Positions 39,814 through 48,994 of a DNA stretch of 64,000 nt are shown here, in pieces. Under the pieces are notes generated by a model. The model was not told the DNA's origin. It made no database searches and saw only the letters and a program-made list of their open reading frames with translations. Made by a program: the position numbers and the translations under genes. How positions within the stretch are numbered: position 1 is the stretch's first letter; each line of letters begins with the position of its first letter. This DNA comes from Myxococcales bacterium (GTDB lineage Bacteria > Myxococcota > Myxococcia > Myxococcales > Myxococcaceae). The DNA is taken from the NCBI GenBank assembly GCA_030681895.1, contig JAUXRI010000117.1, positions 1-64,000 on the forward strand, in the 5' to 3' direction.

Positions 39814-41394
39814 TTACAGCGGGTACCAGTACTCGCGGCCATCAGAGGCGACGAACCGGTAGTCCATCACCGCGGGCCACAGCGGCGCTGCGCACTGCGC
39901 GCTCCACGCATCGAGCTCACCAAGCAGGCGCTTGACGTCATCGGGCCGGGTGGACGTGAGGTCCTTCGTCTCGCCCGGGTCGGCGACCACGTCGAAGAGC
40001 GCCGTGACGTCGGAGTGCCGGTCGCGAATCAACTTCAGCGGGCCTTTGCGAATCGCGCTCGTGTAGTCGGCGCGCCAGAACAGCGCCTCGTGCGGAGCGC
40101 CCTGTTTCTCACCTCGCACGAACGGCACCAGGTCGACGCCATCCATCACGCGGTCGTCAGGGAGCGGAACGCCAGCCGCTGCGGCGACGGTGGCGACGAC
40201 GTCGAGCGCGCTCACCGGCTCGTCGAAGCGCACGCCCGCTGGAAGCTGCGCTGGCCACCGCATCACGAACGGCACGCGCACGCCGCCTTCGAAGAGCGTG
40301 AACTTCCCCCCCTGGAACGGCGTGTTGGTGGTGGCGCGCGTGTAGAGGGCTCCGCCGTTGTCGCTGATGAAGATGACGAGCGTGTCGTTGGTCAGGCCGC
40401 GGTCGTCGAGCGCCTTCATCACCCGTCCGACCGAGGTGTCGAGCGAACGGATCAGCGCCAGGTACGTGCGGCGAATCGGGTCCTTCTCGTCGGGGAACGC
40501 GTCGTAGTCGCTCTGCTTCGCCTGAAACGGCGTGTGCGGGTTCTGGTACGGCAGGTAGACGAAAAACGGCTCACGTTGGTGCTGGTCGATGAACGCGATG
40601 GCGTCGTCGGTGAAGCGGTCGGTGAGGTACGCAGGCTCGTCGATGACCTTCCCGTTGTGAACGAGTGACGAGATGTTCGAGCGGCCGCGCTCCCAGATGA
40701 AGCGGTCAGAGAACTCGGGAAGGCGCTGATTCACGATGTCTGGTCTGTCGATGGGCGACGCGTAGAGCGAGTACGCCTCATAGAATCCGACGAACTCGTC
40801 GAAGCCGCGGCGGTGCGGCTGCACCTCGTCGTTCCACCCGAGGTGCCACTTGCCGAACATGCCCGTGGCGTAGCCAGCGCGCTGCAGCAACTCTGGCAAC
40901 AACACCTCGGAGCGCGGAATGCCCTGACGCTGCACGTCGTCGGCGTCGGGCGCTTTGTACGAGAGCAGCTTCCAGTCTTCCGTCGTCATGAACATGCGGG
41001 CGAAGAAGTACTCGAAGGCGTTCGAGACGTAGCGGTCGTGCGGCTGCACCTCGTGGCCGAAGCGGTTCTGGTAGCGCCCGGTGAGCAGGCCCGCGCGCGA
41101 CGGAGAACACAGCGACGCGGTGACGTAGCCGGCGCCGTAGCGAACGCCCTGGTCTGCGAGCGCGTCGAGGTTGGGCGTCGCGACTCGACCTTCTGGATAC
41201 ATCGAGGTGTCGGCCCGCCCGAGGTCGTCGGCGACGATGAGCACCACGTTGAGGCGCGGCTTCGTCGGAGTGAGTGGACGAGACAGGAACGCGTCGCGAC
41301 CCGCCATCGAGCGGACGTCAGGACGAATGCGGTACTGCTCACCGCCGGTCGCGCACGCGCCGAACAGCACCATCACGAGCCACTGGACTCTCAC
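39814..41394 (-). CDS. Sulfatase (Cys-type, formylglycine-dependent) lipoprotein
   Basis: A 526-residue protein of the arylsulfatase/alkaline phosphatase superfamily. The sulfatase signature CSPSRAGLLTGR begins at Cys96, the residue converted to formylglycine; Ca-binding Asp55-Asp56 sit in IVADDLG; further landmarks are GKWHLG, QNPHTPF and ISDNGGA. GTG 41394 gives a short signal with lipobox FGAC; ATG 41373 is possible. The maturation enzyme is not in the window. It cleaves a sulfate ester in the periplasm or at the surface, probably on a polysaccharide. Its start lies only seven bases from the divergent multihaem cytochrome start. Confidence 0.85.
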   Translation of the reverse strand: MRVQWLVMVLFGACATGGEQYRIRPDVRSMAGRDAFLSRPLTPTKPRLNVVLIVADDLGRADTSMYPEGRVATPNLDALADQGVRYGAGYVTASLCSPSRAGLLTGRYQNRFGHEVQPHDRYVSNAFEYFFARMFMTTEDWKLLSYKAPDADDVQRQGIPRSEVLLPELLQRAGYATGMFGKWHLGWNDEVQPHRRGFDEFVGFYEAYSLYASPIDRPDIVNQRLPEFSDRFIWERGRSNISSLVHNGKVIDEPAYLTDRFTDDAIAFIDQHQREPFFVYLPYQNPHTPFQAKQSDYDAFPDEKDPIRRTYLALIRSLDTSVGRVMKALDDRGLTNDTLVIFISDNGGALYTRATTNTPFQGGKFTLFEGGVRVPFVMRWPAQLPAGVRFDEPVSALDVVATVAAAAGVPLPDDRVMDGVDLVPFVRGEKQGAPHEALFWRADYTSAIRKGPLKLIRDRHSDVTALFDVVADPGETKDLTSTRPDDVKRLLGELDAWSAQCAAPLWPAVMDYRFVASDGREYWYPL

Positions 41395-41401
41395 GCCGCC
41401 G

Positions 41402-43390
41402 ATGGTACCGGGGCGTCTCGTGCGGCTCACTGGCTTCCTGCTCGGCGTCGTCGTCATCGCGGGCTGCCGAACGGAGCACGCTCGCACCGTCGCGTCACCG
41501 ACGTTCGAGTGTGGCTCGTGTCACCCCGCCGAGGTCGCCGTGCTCGCCAGGTCGAACCACGCACGTGGGCAGGCGCTCGCGACGGCCACCTCGATTCCAG
41601 AAGGCGACGTCGGCGGGTTTCACGTGCGTCACGACGGTGGAGCGGTCGTCGTCGCGTGGCCGGAAGGAAGCGGCGTGGCCCGGTACATCCTCGGCGTCGC
41701 GCCGCTGGTGCAGGTTGCGGTCGAGACTCCCGGAGGAAAGCTCCAGGTGCCGCCCATCGGCTGGCAGCCTGACGCGGGGTGGCTGCGGGTGCCCACGCTG
41801 CACGGCGAAGCCGGCGATTGGAGAACGCCCTCATTCAACTGGAACGGTGGCTGCGCGGCGTGCCACGCAACGGGCTTTCGTGCCGGCGTGACGTCGTCGG
41901 GAGGCTTCGAGAGCACGTGGACGTCGCTGAGCGTGTCGTGCTCCGCGTGTCATGGCGACGCTGCAGGGCATCGTCGGTGGGTCGAGCGGCGGCCCAATGT
42001 CCACGCTGCGGGGTTCGCGTTCTCGTTGCGGGGCCGGTCCACGTTCTCGTTCGAAGAGGACGCCGGCATCGCGCGTGCGCGGGACCGCCTCGACGACGTG
42101 CAGACGGGTGTCTGTGCTGCGTGCCACTCGCGACGCCGCGCGATCGTCGACGATGGCGTCGTCTCCCGTTTCCTCTTCGACCGCTTCGAGCCCGCGCTGC
42201 TGACGAAGGGCCTGTACCGCGCCGATGGGCGGATCAGCGACGAGGTCTACGAGACGGGCTCGTTCTTGATGAGCCGCATGCAGCGCGCAGGCGTTCGTTG
42301 CAGCGACTGTCATGAGCCCCACAGCGGTGTGCTGCGGGCCGAAGGCAATGCGCTCTGTTCTCGCTGCCATCAACCAGCCGTCTTCGACACGAAGGCGCAT
42401 CATGGAGAGACCAGCGCGTGTGTGAGCTGTCACATGCCCACCGTCACGCTGCTCGGCGTCGACGTGCGCCACGACCACTCGTTCCGCCGGCCACCCACGG
42501 GTGCGGAGCCGACGACGCTGGCCTTCGAAGCGATGTTCGACGAACGCGCCGATGCGCCCTGGCGGTGGCGTGACGTCGTGTCGAACGCCGAGCTGTCGAC
42601 CTTCGAGCGCGCGTCGGCGCTGCCGCTCCATCAGGGCGAGTGGACGGCGGGCGACGTGGCGGTGCTGGGGCGTTTCATCATCGACGGTGACGACTGGCTG
42701 CGGTCGGGCGCTGCGATGGCACTGCCGAGCGTGCCGGAACCGCAGCGGTTTCGCGTCGGAGTCCGTTTGCTCAGCGACCCTCGCCGCGCGATTCGGGTCC
42801 AGGCTGGGCGCGCCTTCACTCGCATCGTCGAGCTGCCCGCGGCGCTGCGAGTGGAGCTGGCCGAAGCCGAGCGCGTGAACGCCTTCCGGGGAGAGGCGTG
42901 GCTGAACTCGAGCGCGCTGGCGCCCTCACCCGACGAAGCGATGCCCTTGCTGCAGACGGGCCTGCAACGAGACCCGACCTTCGTGCCGCTGTTGATCAAC
43001 CTCGTCGACCTCGGGCGCGACGCGGGCCTTCCGCAGCTCGAGACCGCAGCGGCACAGCCGGGGCCGTGGCAGACCGCGGCCGCGTATTCGCTCGGGCTCG
43101 CGCGATGGCGGAGCCAGGATCAGGAGGGCGCACGCGCAGCGTTCGAGCGCGCGGCGACCGACGGGTTGGGCCTCCACCTCATCTCGTGGTGCCTCGCCGA
43201 GAGAACCGTTCGTGGTGCACAGGCCGGGTGGACGGCGCTCGACGCGGCGCTCGCCCGTCATCCAGGGAAACACGCGCTGCTCGACCTCGCGCTCGACTGG
43301 GCCGCGAGCGACCACGACGCAGCACGCGAAGCACGCGTCCGTACCGAGCTGCGGCGGTGGCAACGCGCACCGACCGTGACGTCACAGTGA
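41402..43390 (+). CDS. Seven-haem c-type cytochrome lipoprotein with helical repeat C-terminus
   Basis: A 662-residue lipoprotein (lipobox IAGC, Cys22). Seven CXXCH motifs: 37-41 (CGSCH), 151-155 (CAACH), 180-184 (CSACH), 238-242 (CAACH), 300-304 (CSDCH), 319-323 (CSRCH) and 340-344 (CVSCH). The order and intervening HDHSFRRP (357-364) match the multihaem cytochrome family that carries C-terminal repeats. Residues 400-662 are Ala/Leu-rich helices of HEAT/TPR type. Role: periplasmic electron transfer, partner unknown. ATG 41402 is used; GTG 41420 also leaves an intact signal. Confidence 0.84.
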   Translation: MVPGRLVRLTGFLLGVVVIAGCRTEHARTVASPTFECGSCHPAEVAVLARSNHARGQALATATSIPEGDVGGFHVRHDGGAVVVAWPEGSGVARYILGVAPLVQVAVETPGGKLQVPPIGWQPDAGWLRVPTLHGEAGDWRTPSFNWNGGCAACHATGFRAGVTSSGGFESTWTSLSVSCSACHGDAAGHRRWVERRPNVHAAGFAFSLRGRSTFSFEEDAGIARARDRLDDVQTGVCAACHSRRRAIVDDGVVSRFLFDRFEPALLTKGLYRADGRISDEVYETGSFLMSRMQRAGVRCSDCHEPHSGVLRAEGNALCSRCHQPAVFDTKAHHGETSACVSCHMPTVTLLGVDVRHDHSFRRPPTGAEPTTLAFEAMFDERADAPWRWRDVVSNAELSTFERASALPLHQGEWTAGDVAVLGRFIIDGDDWLRSGAAMALPSVPEPQRFRVGVRLLSDPRRAIRVQAGRAFTRIVELPAALRVELAEAERVNAFRGEAWLNSSALAPSPDEAMPLLQTGLQRDPTFVPLLINLVDLGRDAGLPQLETAAAQPGPWQTAAAYSLGLARWRSQDQEGARAAFERAATDGLGLHLISWCLAERTVRGAQAGWTALDAALARHPGKHALLDLALDWAASDHDAAREARVRTELRRWQRAPTVTSQ

Positions 43391-43427
43391 CGTATCTCCA
43401 GCGCGTCAAACGTGTCATGGGCACCCC

Positions 43428-44393
43428 ATGAGCATCGCCGCACCGAATGAGCGCCGCATCGCGCTCTTCATCGACTTCGAGAACCTCGTCACCAACACCG
43501 GCTTCACTGCCGCCAACTTCGACCTGCAGCCGTCGCTCGACCGTTTGCTCGAGCAGGGGAAGATCATCTTCCGCCGCGCGTACTGCGATTGGTCGCGCTT
43601 CCAGGAAGCCAAGGCGCACCTGCACCACCTCGGCGTCGAGCTGGTCGACGTGCCGCCTTCGACCCGCGCTGGCAAGAACGCCGCCGACATGCGGCTCGTC
43701 ATCGACGCGCTCGAGCTCTGCTACGCGCGCGAACACATCAACACCTACGTCATCGCGTCGGGTGACAGCGACTTCGTGCCGCTGGCCGCGAAGCTCCGCG
43801 AGAACGACCGCTACGTGGTGGGCATCGGCGTGAAGCAGGCGACCTCGCCCATGTTCGTGAAGGCGTGCGACGAGTTCATGTACCTCGACACCGCGTCGCG
43901 CGACCGTGAGCGCGACGAAGGCTCGCGACGACCCAGCCGCGAGAGCAGCGCGAGCCCGAGCAGCAGCAGCAGCGCGCCGTCGCGTGGCCGCAAGGCCGAG
44001 ATTCCCAGCGTGGTGCGCAGCGTCGTCGGCTCGCTGCTGGCGCGCGCGACGGGCCCCATCAACCCCTCGTTCCTCAAAGAGGCGCTGGTTCGCAAGAAGC
44101 CCGACTTCGACGAGCGCGACTACGGCTTCTCGTCCTTCAGCCGCCTGCTCGAGGCGATGGAGAAAGAAGGCCTGCTCACGCGGATTCAGCAGGGCCGCCA
44201 GACGTACATCACGGCCAAAGAAGGCGCCCCCGACAGCCGGCCGGTGCACGAGTCCGGCAGCGCTGGAGCCGAAGGCACCCTCGCCGACCACTCGGGCGAA
44301 CACCCCGAGCCCCGGCCGATGCGCGTGGAACCTGCGCCGACGCCGGTGCGCCTCGACGAAGAGCACATTCCGGACCCCGACGAAGAAGGCTGA
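43428..44393 (+). CDS. NYN (LabA-like) nuclease-fold protein with OST-HTH/LOTUS domain
   Basis: A 321-residue cytoplasmic protein. Residues 10-155 are a NYN/PIN-like domain: ALFIDFENL (Asp/Glu cluster), KNAADMRLVIDAL and YVIASGDSDFVPLA give the acidic metal-binding residues. A Ser/Arg-rich linker (about 158-187) leads to an OST-HTH/LOTUS domain (about 190-265: NPSFLKEALVRKKPDFDERDYGF...LLEAMEKEGLL). The tail is acidic and disordered. This pairing is found in bacteria and is thought to act on RNA; the target is unknown. It starts 37 bases after the multihaem cytochrome. Confidence 0.86.
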   Translation: MSIAAPNERRIALFIDFENLVTNTGFTAANFDLQPSLDRLLEQGKIIFRRAYCDWSRFQEAKAHLHHLGVELVDVPPSTRAGKNAADMRLVIDALELCYAREHINTYVIASGDSDFVPLAAKLRENDRYVVGIGVKQATSPMFVKACDEFMYLDTASRDRERDEGSRRPSRESSASPSSSSSAPSRGRKAEIPSVVRSVVGSLLARATGPINPSFLKEALVRKKPDFDERDYGFSSFSRLLEAMEKEGLLTRIQQGRQTYITAKEGAPDSRPVHESGSAGAEGTLADHSGEHPEPRPMRVEPAPTPVRLDEEHIPDPDEEG

Positions 44394-44426
44394 TCAGGCC
44401 AGCCCCTCCTGCGTCCTGGAGGCCTC

Positions 44427-44912
44427 GTGAGATTCGACAAGCTCCCTGCTGCGCTCTTCGCGGCGTTGTTCTTCGCAGCGCTTCCGACGTGGTTCCTGTC
44501 GACGCTCGAGGGCCCCGCGCGGTTCTCGTGCGGCGGCACGCCGTGGCGTTGCATGGTGTCTCGCTGGGTGTTCTTCGAGACGAAGGCGGCGTCCTACGAG
44601 CCCGTCAAGGTGAGCAGCGAGACGCGGCAGCGGACCAGCAAGCGCGGGAGCTTCCCCGAGTCGCGCGTGACGGTGACGCTGCCGGCAGGCTCGGTCATCG
44701 CGGTCACCGACTGGGGCGACGAAGAGAACTGGAAGGTCGCCCGCACGCTCGACGACGCCAGAGCGCGCCAGGCGACCGTCGTGGTCGAACGCCCGGCGGC
44801 GGCCCTCTTCTGGTTCGCGGTGTTCCTGGTGGTGCTCTTCGCCGGTGTCGGGCTGTTCATCGTGTTCAGCACCGGCAACCCTCGCGCGATCAGCCGCGGC
44901 CGGCCGGAGTGA
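44427..44912 (+). CDS. Hypothetical membrane protein with two transmembrane helices
   Basis: A 161-residue protein with hydrophobic segments at about 8-25 (LFAALFFAALPTWFL) and 127-150 (FWFAVFLVVLFAGVGLFIVF), the region between facing the periplasm. Two Cys (SCGGTPWRC) may form a disulfide. The family was not recognised. It follows the NYN gene by 33 bases on the same strand and may be co-transcribed. Confidence 0.62.
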   Translation: MRFDKLPAALFAALFFAALPTWFLSTLEGPARFSCGGTPWRCMVSRWVFFETKAASYEPVKVSSETRQRTSKRGSFPESRVTVTLPAGSVIAVTDWGDEENWKVARTLDDARARQATVVVERPAAALFWFAVFLVVLFAGVGLFIVFSTGNPRAISRGRPE

Positions 44913-44935
44913 CCACCGCCCTCTGAGTCGGGAAG

Positions 44936-46225
44936 TCAGGCGACGCGCACGAGGCAGTTGTCCTTCTTGCCGCGCGACAACAACAGGTACCGGTCTGACA
45001 GCAGCGCTGACGCGTCGATGAGCTTCATCGGGTCGGTCACTTTCTCCTTGTTCAACGCGAGGCCGTTCTGCTCGATGAGCTTCCGCGCCGCGCCCTTCGA
45101 CTCCACGAAGCCGGTCTTCGTGGTGACGAGCTCGACGAACGGAATGCCCTTCACCAACTCATCGCGCGCGACGTCCTTCGAGGGCACGTCTTTGAAGATG
45201 CTCGCGATCTGAGCCTCGGTGAGGCTGCGGAGCGTCTCGATGGTGGCCTTGCCGAACAACACGTCGGCCGCCTTGATGGCGAAGTCGACGTCGGCCTTCG
45301 AGTGCACGCGCTCGGTGACGTCGCTGGCCAGCATGCGCTGCAGGTGACGGGCTGAGGGCTCCTTCGCGTGCGCGGCGTCGAGCGCCTCGAGCTCTTCCTT
45401 CGAGCGCAGCGTGAAGATGCGCGCCCAGGTCGCCGCGTCGGCGTCAGAGGCGTTGAGCCAGAACTGGTAGAACTCGTACGGCGAGGTGCGGGCCGGGTCG
45501 AGCCACACGTTGCCGCTCTCGGTCTTGCCGAACTTGGTGCCGTCGGACTTGGTGATGAGCTGCGTGGTGAGCGCCCATGCCTGGCCCTGCGCGCGCCGGC
45601 GGATCAGCTCGGTGCCGGTGACGATGTTGCCCCACTGGTCGCTGCCGCCCATCTGCAGCTGCACGCCGTGCTCCTTCCAGAGGTGGAAGAAGTCGTGTCC
45701 CTGCACGAGCTGGTAGGTGAACTCGGTGAAGCTCATGCCTTCACCTTCACCCTCGATGCGCTTCTTCACCGAGTCCTTCGCGAGCATGTAGTTGACGGTC
45801 AGGTGTTTGCCGACGTCACGAATGAACTCGAGGAACGGCATGCCGCGGAACCAGTCGGCGTTGTTCACCAGCGTCGCGCGGCCGCCCGTGAAGTCGATGA
45901 AGCGCTCGAGCTGGGTGCGAATGCCCTTCAGGTTGTGCGCGAGCACGTCTTCGGTGAGCAGGTTGCGCTCCGACGACTTGCCGGACGGGTCGCCGACGAG
46001 GCCGGTGGCGCCGCCGACGAGCGCGATGGGGTGATGCCCCGCGCGCTGGAAGTGGAGCAGCGTCATCACCTGCACCAGATGGCCGACGCCGAGCGAGTCA
46101 GCGGTCGGGTCGAAGCCGATGTAGCCCTTCACGGGCTGGTTCTTCAGCAGCAGCTCCTCGGTGCCCGGCATCACGTCGTGCAGCATTCGGCGCCAGCGGA
46201 GTTCTTCGATGAAGTTCGTGCTCAC
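44936..46225 (-). CDS. tyrS: Tyrosyl-tRNA synthetase with altered HIGH motif
   Basis: A 429-residue class I synthetase that charges tRNA-Tyr. The Rossmann domain shows YIGFDPTADSLGVGHL (about 35-50), ALVGGATGLVGDPSGK, the tyrosine site QMGGSDQWGNI and a KMSKS counterpart KFGKT. An S4-like RNA-binding domain ends the protein (FVESKGAARKLI). The usual HIGH motif reads GVGH: the first His, which contacts ATP phosphates in characterised enzymes, is Gly. This is checked on the nucleotide sequence near 46090. GTG 46225 gives the usual N-terminus STNFIEELRWR; ATG 46261 would add 12 residues. It is the only apparent tyrS in view. Confidence 0.93.
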   Translation of the reverse strand: MSTNFIEELRWRRMLHDVMPGTEELLLKNQPVKGYIGFDPTADSLGVGHLVQVMTLLHFQRAGHHPIALVGGATGLVGDPSGKSSERNLLTEDVLAHNLKGIRTQLERFIDFTGGRATLVNNADWFRGMPFLEFIRDVGKHLTVNYMLAKDSVKKRIEGEGEGMSFTEFTYQLVQGHDFFHLWKEHGVQLQMGGSDQWGNIVTGTELIRRRAQGQAWALTTQLITKSDGTKFGKTESGNVWLDPARTSPYEFYQFWLNASDADAATWARIFTLRSKEELEALDAAHAKEPSARHLQRMLASDVTERVHSKADVDFAIKAADVLFGKATIETLRSLTEAQIASIFKDVPSKDVARDELVKGIPFVELVTTKTGFVESKGAARKLIEQNGLALNKEKVTDPMKLIDASALLSDRYLLLSRGKKDNCLVRVA

Positions 46226-46318
46226 GGGGAGCGAATTGGGGGCAAGCGCTCTCGGAGTCAAGGCTCAGCACGGTGCCCTCGTTTCGGTCGGTGGTAGGGT
46301 CCCCGGCCGGGGGCCGCC

Positions 46319-48319
46319 ATGAGCGACGCGTTTTTTCAAGGTGAGCTGGTCGGCCGCTACGAGCTCGTCACCCGACTCTCGATTGGAGGCATGGCCGAGC
46401 TCTTCCTCGCTCGCCTCCCGGGCCCGGGCGGCTTCCAGAAGCTGGTCGCCCTGAAGATGATCCTGCCCGACGTTCGGAATGACGAGCGCTTCGTGCAGAT
46501 GTTCCTCGACGAAGCGCGGCTGAGCGCGGAGCTCAACCACCCCAACCTCGGGCAGGTCTTCGACCTCGGGCAACAGCCGAGCGGCGAGCTCTATCTCGCC
46601 ATGGAATTTCTCTCGGGCCAGAACTTCGGCGCGGTGATGCGGGCCGTCGAGCGCAAAGGCGAGCTGCTGCCGCTGCCCGTGGTTGGGCACATCATTCGGG
46701 ACGTGTGCCTCGGGCTGCACGCCGCGCACTCGCACCTCGACTCGAGCGGGAAGCCGCGGCCGGTGATTCACCGCGACGTCGCGCCGAAGAACGTCATGGT
46801 GACGTTCGAGGGCCACGTGAAGGTCATCGACTTCGGCATCGCTCACGCCCAGGGCCGCCGCACGAGAACCCAGACCGGCGTCGTCAAGGGCACGCCCTCG
46901 CACATGGCGCCCGAGCAGCTGGCTGGCGAGGTGCTGACGCCCGCGACGGACGTCTACGCCGTCGGCGTGATGCTGCACGAGTGCCTCACCGGTGAGCGGT
47001 TGTTCTCGAGCGATGCCCCGCTGGCCCGCTTCGCTCCTCCGCCGCGGCCGAGCGAGAAGAACGAGAATGTCTCGCCGGCCCTCGAGGCGGTGTGCCTGAA
47101 GGCGCTCGCCGTCGAGGCCTCTGAGCGCTACCAGAGCGCCCGCGAGCTGGCCAAAGCCCTCACCGAGGTGCTGCCGACGCTCGCTGACGAAGAAGAGCTG
47201 TCGGCGCTGATGGCTGCCCTCTTCCCCGGACAACGCTCGTCCATCGCGAAGCTCGCAGAGACGGCACGCGACCCCGGTCAGCCGAGTGAACAGGTGTCGA
47301 AGCTGGCGCGCGAGGTGTTCGCGGCCGAGGCGACGCCGGCCGCTCCGGTCATCTCGGACGACGAGCCCACCCGCCGCCGGAGCGCGCCGAGAACGACGAG
47401 GCCAGACGCGCCCGCCGTGCCGAGCTCGCCGCCCATGTCCCTGCGCCTGAAAGTTGGAGCAGGACTTGGCGCCCTCACGCTGCTTGGCCTCTTCGCTGCC
47501 TCCGCGATGAGCCTCGAGGAGCCAGCGCCCGGGCCGAGCGGCCCCTTTGCACTTCGTGTGACGGAGCAGCGACCGGTCGGGACACCACCACCGCCACCGC
47601 CCAGACCAACGTTGCCCGTCGTGAACAACGCCTTTCCTGACAACCCGAACGACCCGCAGGACTTGTTGATCGCGGATGCGAAGGACGCGATCGCCGGCGG
47701 AAACCTGAAGGGCGCGGAGCAGCTGCTCAAGCGGTGCAAGATTGCTGGTGAGCCGTGCCCGCGGGCAGAGGGGCTCCTCGCCGTGTTGCCAGACGAGATC
47801 AGGTACGGCGAGCTGCTCGATCAGGCCAGCAAGGCGCTCGACAGAAGAGACATCGAACGAGCGAGCGCGATGCTCGAGGGTGCCAGAGAGACGACGATGC
47901 TCGTCGAGCGATACGGACGGCTCAAGGCGCGTGAGGCGCAGGTGCTCGAGGCAGCGTTGGTCGAGAGGACGGCGGTGCCGAGGTTGGCACTTACCGCGCC
48001 CAGCGCTCGCGCCTCCGCACCAGAACCAGCACCAGCACGCGATGAACGGACCGCGAAGCTCCTCAGGGAGGCGACGGATGCGAAGAAGAATGGCAGGTAC
48101 AAACAGGCGATCTCGTTGCTCATGGAGTGTCTGGCGCGCACCCCCAGCGACGCCGACTGCACGGTGAACCTCGCCAGCACCTACGCCACGAGAGGCACCA
48201 AAGAGAACAACGAGGAAGACAATCGGAAGGCCAAGTCCTTCTACGAGAGCTTCTTGAGGGTGGCTGACCCCAGCGACCCTCGAATCGATCGGGTGAGGCA
48301 AATCCTCCGCGGCTTCTGA
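46319..48319 (+). CDS. Membrane Ser/Thr protein kinase with TPR-like tail
   Basis: A 666-residue protein. Kinase domain (about 14-285): SIGGMAE Gly loop, Lys46, HRDVAPKN (151-158), DFG 171-173, APEQ. The catalytic-loop Lys is replaced by Ala, as in other myxobacterial kinases of this class. A membrane segment lies at about 380-400 (LKVGAGLGALTLLGLFAA). The C-terminal half is helical, with a TPR-like region (YKQAISLLMECLARTPSDAD, then ASTYATRGTKENNEEDNRKA). The start is 57 bases or more from the divergent tyrS start. The substrate is unknown. Confidence 0.86.
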   Translation: MSDAFFQGELVGRYELVTRLSIGGMAELFLARLPGPGGFQKLVALKMILPDVRNDERFVQMFLDEARLSAELNHPNLGQVFDLGQQPSGELYLAMEFLSGQNFGAVMRAVERKGELLPLPVVGHIIRDVCLGLHAAHSHLDSSGKPRPVIHRDVAPKNVMVTFEGHVKVIDFGIAHAQGRRTRTQTGVVKGTPSHMAPEQLAGEVLTPATDVYAVGVMLHECLTGERLFSSDAPLARFAPPPRPSEKNENVSPALEAVCLKALAVEASERYQSARELAKALTEVLPTLADEEELSALMAALFPGQRSSIAKLAETARDPGQPSEQVSKLAREVFAAEATPAAPVISDDEPTRRRSAPRTTRPDAPAVPSSPPMSLRLKVGAGLGALTLLGLFAASAMSLEEPAPGPSGPFALRVTEQRPVGTPPPPPPRPTLPVVNNAFPDNPNDPQDLLIADAKDAIAGGNLKGAEQLLKRCKIAGEPCPRAEGLLAVLPDEIRYGELLDQASKALDRRDIERASAMLEGARETTMLVERYGRLKAREAQVLEAALVERTAVPRLALTAPSARASAPEPAPARDERTAKLLREATDAKKNGRYKQAISLLMECLARTPSDADCTVNLASTYATRGTKENNEEDNRKAKSFYESFLRVADPSDPRIDRVRQILRGF

Positions 48320-48325
48320 GGTCGA

Positions 48326-48994
48326 CTACTCGGGCGCTTCGTCTGCCATCGACCGCTGATACGCCTCCCACAGCGGCGCGATGAGGTCTTCGGGAGGACT
48401 CAGCTCGAGCGCCCGCTGGAAGCTCGCCTTCGCCAGCCTCGGGTGTTTCAGCGCGTCGAGCTGCACCAGCCCGAGGAAGAACAGCGCTTCGCTCGCCCGC
48501 GGGTCGTTGGCGTGGTGCTCCGAGACTTCACCCAGAATCGCCACCACGCGCGCCGGCTGCCCGGCCCGCCACGCGTCCTCCGCGCTCTCGAGGAGCGCGC
48601 CCACCAGGTCTGCCGGAACGGCGTCGGCCTTCGCACTCAGCGGCCGCGAGAACGTGGCGAGTGAATGCCGGCCCTGCAGCCACGGGCCCACCCGCGGCGC
48701 CTGGACCTCGGCGACGACGGGCGGCGCGACGGTCTCGGTCTTCTTCGTCTCGCTGGCCGCGATGATCGACCTCGTGACTGGAACGGGCTCAGCCACCGAG
48801 CCCACCGCCGGGCGCGCCCTCGTCACGACCACCATCGCGATCGCCGCCACCACCGCGACGCCGACGAGCCAGGGCCGAACCACCGGCGTCGGGGCGCGCC
48901 GCTTCACCTGCACCCGAGCCCACACCCGCATCACGCTCGCGGGCGACGCTGGCTCGTCCAACACCTCGCGCACGGGGCGCGGCAACGGCTTCAT
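48326..48994 (-). CDS. Single-pass membrane partner of ECF sigma factor (putative anti-sigma)
   Basis: A 222-residue protein. The short cytoplasmic N-terminus (about 40 residues), one membrane helix (WLVGVAVVAAIAMVVV, about 42-57) and a periplasmic helical C-terminus with a TPR-like SEALFFLGLVQLDALKHPRLAKASF arrangement are the layout of a transmembrane anti-sigma regulator. There is no zinc (HxxxCxxC) anti-sigma domain. ATG 48994 overlaps the sigma gene stop by four bases. The same architecture recurs beside the second sigma factor at 57330-58118. The anti-sigma role is inferred from coupling and topology. Confidence 0.68.
   Translation of the reverse strand: MKPLPRPVREVLDEPASPASVMRVWARVQVKRRAPTPVVRPWLVGVAVVAAIAMVVVTRARPAVGSVAEPVPVTRSIIAASETKKTETVAPPVVAEVQAPRVGPWLQGRHSLATFSRPLSAKADAVPADLVGALLESAEDAWRAGQPARVVAILGEVSEHHANDPRASEALFFLGLVQLDALKHPRLAKASFQRALELSPPEDLIAPLWEAYQRSMADEAPE

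Noticed and set aside
38290..40668. Very long open frame (792 codons) on the plus strand
   Set aside because: It is antisense to the AspT-type transporter and the sulfatase, is extremely Arg/Glu/His-rich with no motif, and is explained by the third-position GC bias of the true genes.
43428..44393. Toxin-antitoxin PIN toxin
   Set aside because: The LOTUS domain and length of 321 residues do not fit PIN toxins, and no antitoxin gene is adjacent.
46265..48301. Minus-strand open frame of 678 codons
   Set aside because: Antisense to the Ser/Thr kinase with complete catalytic motifs.
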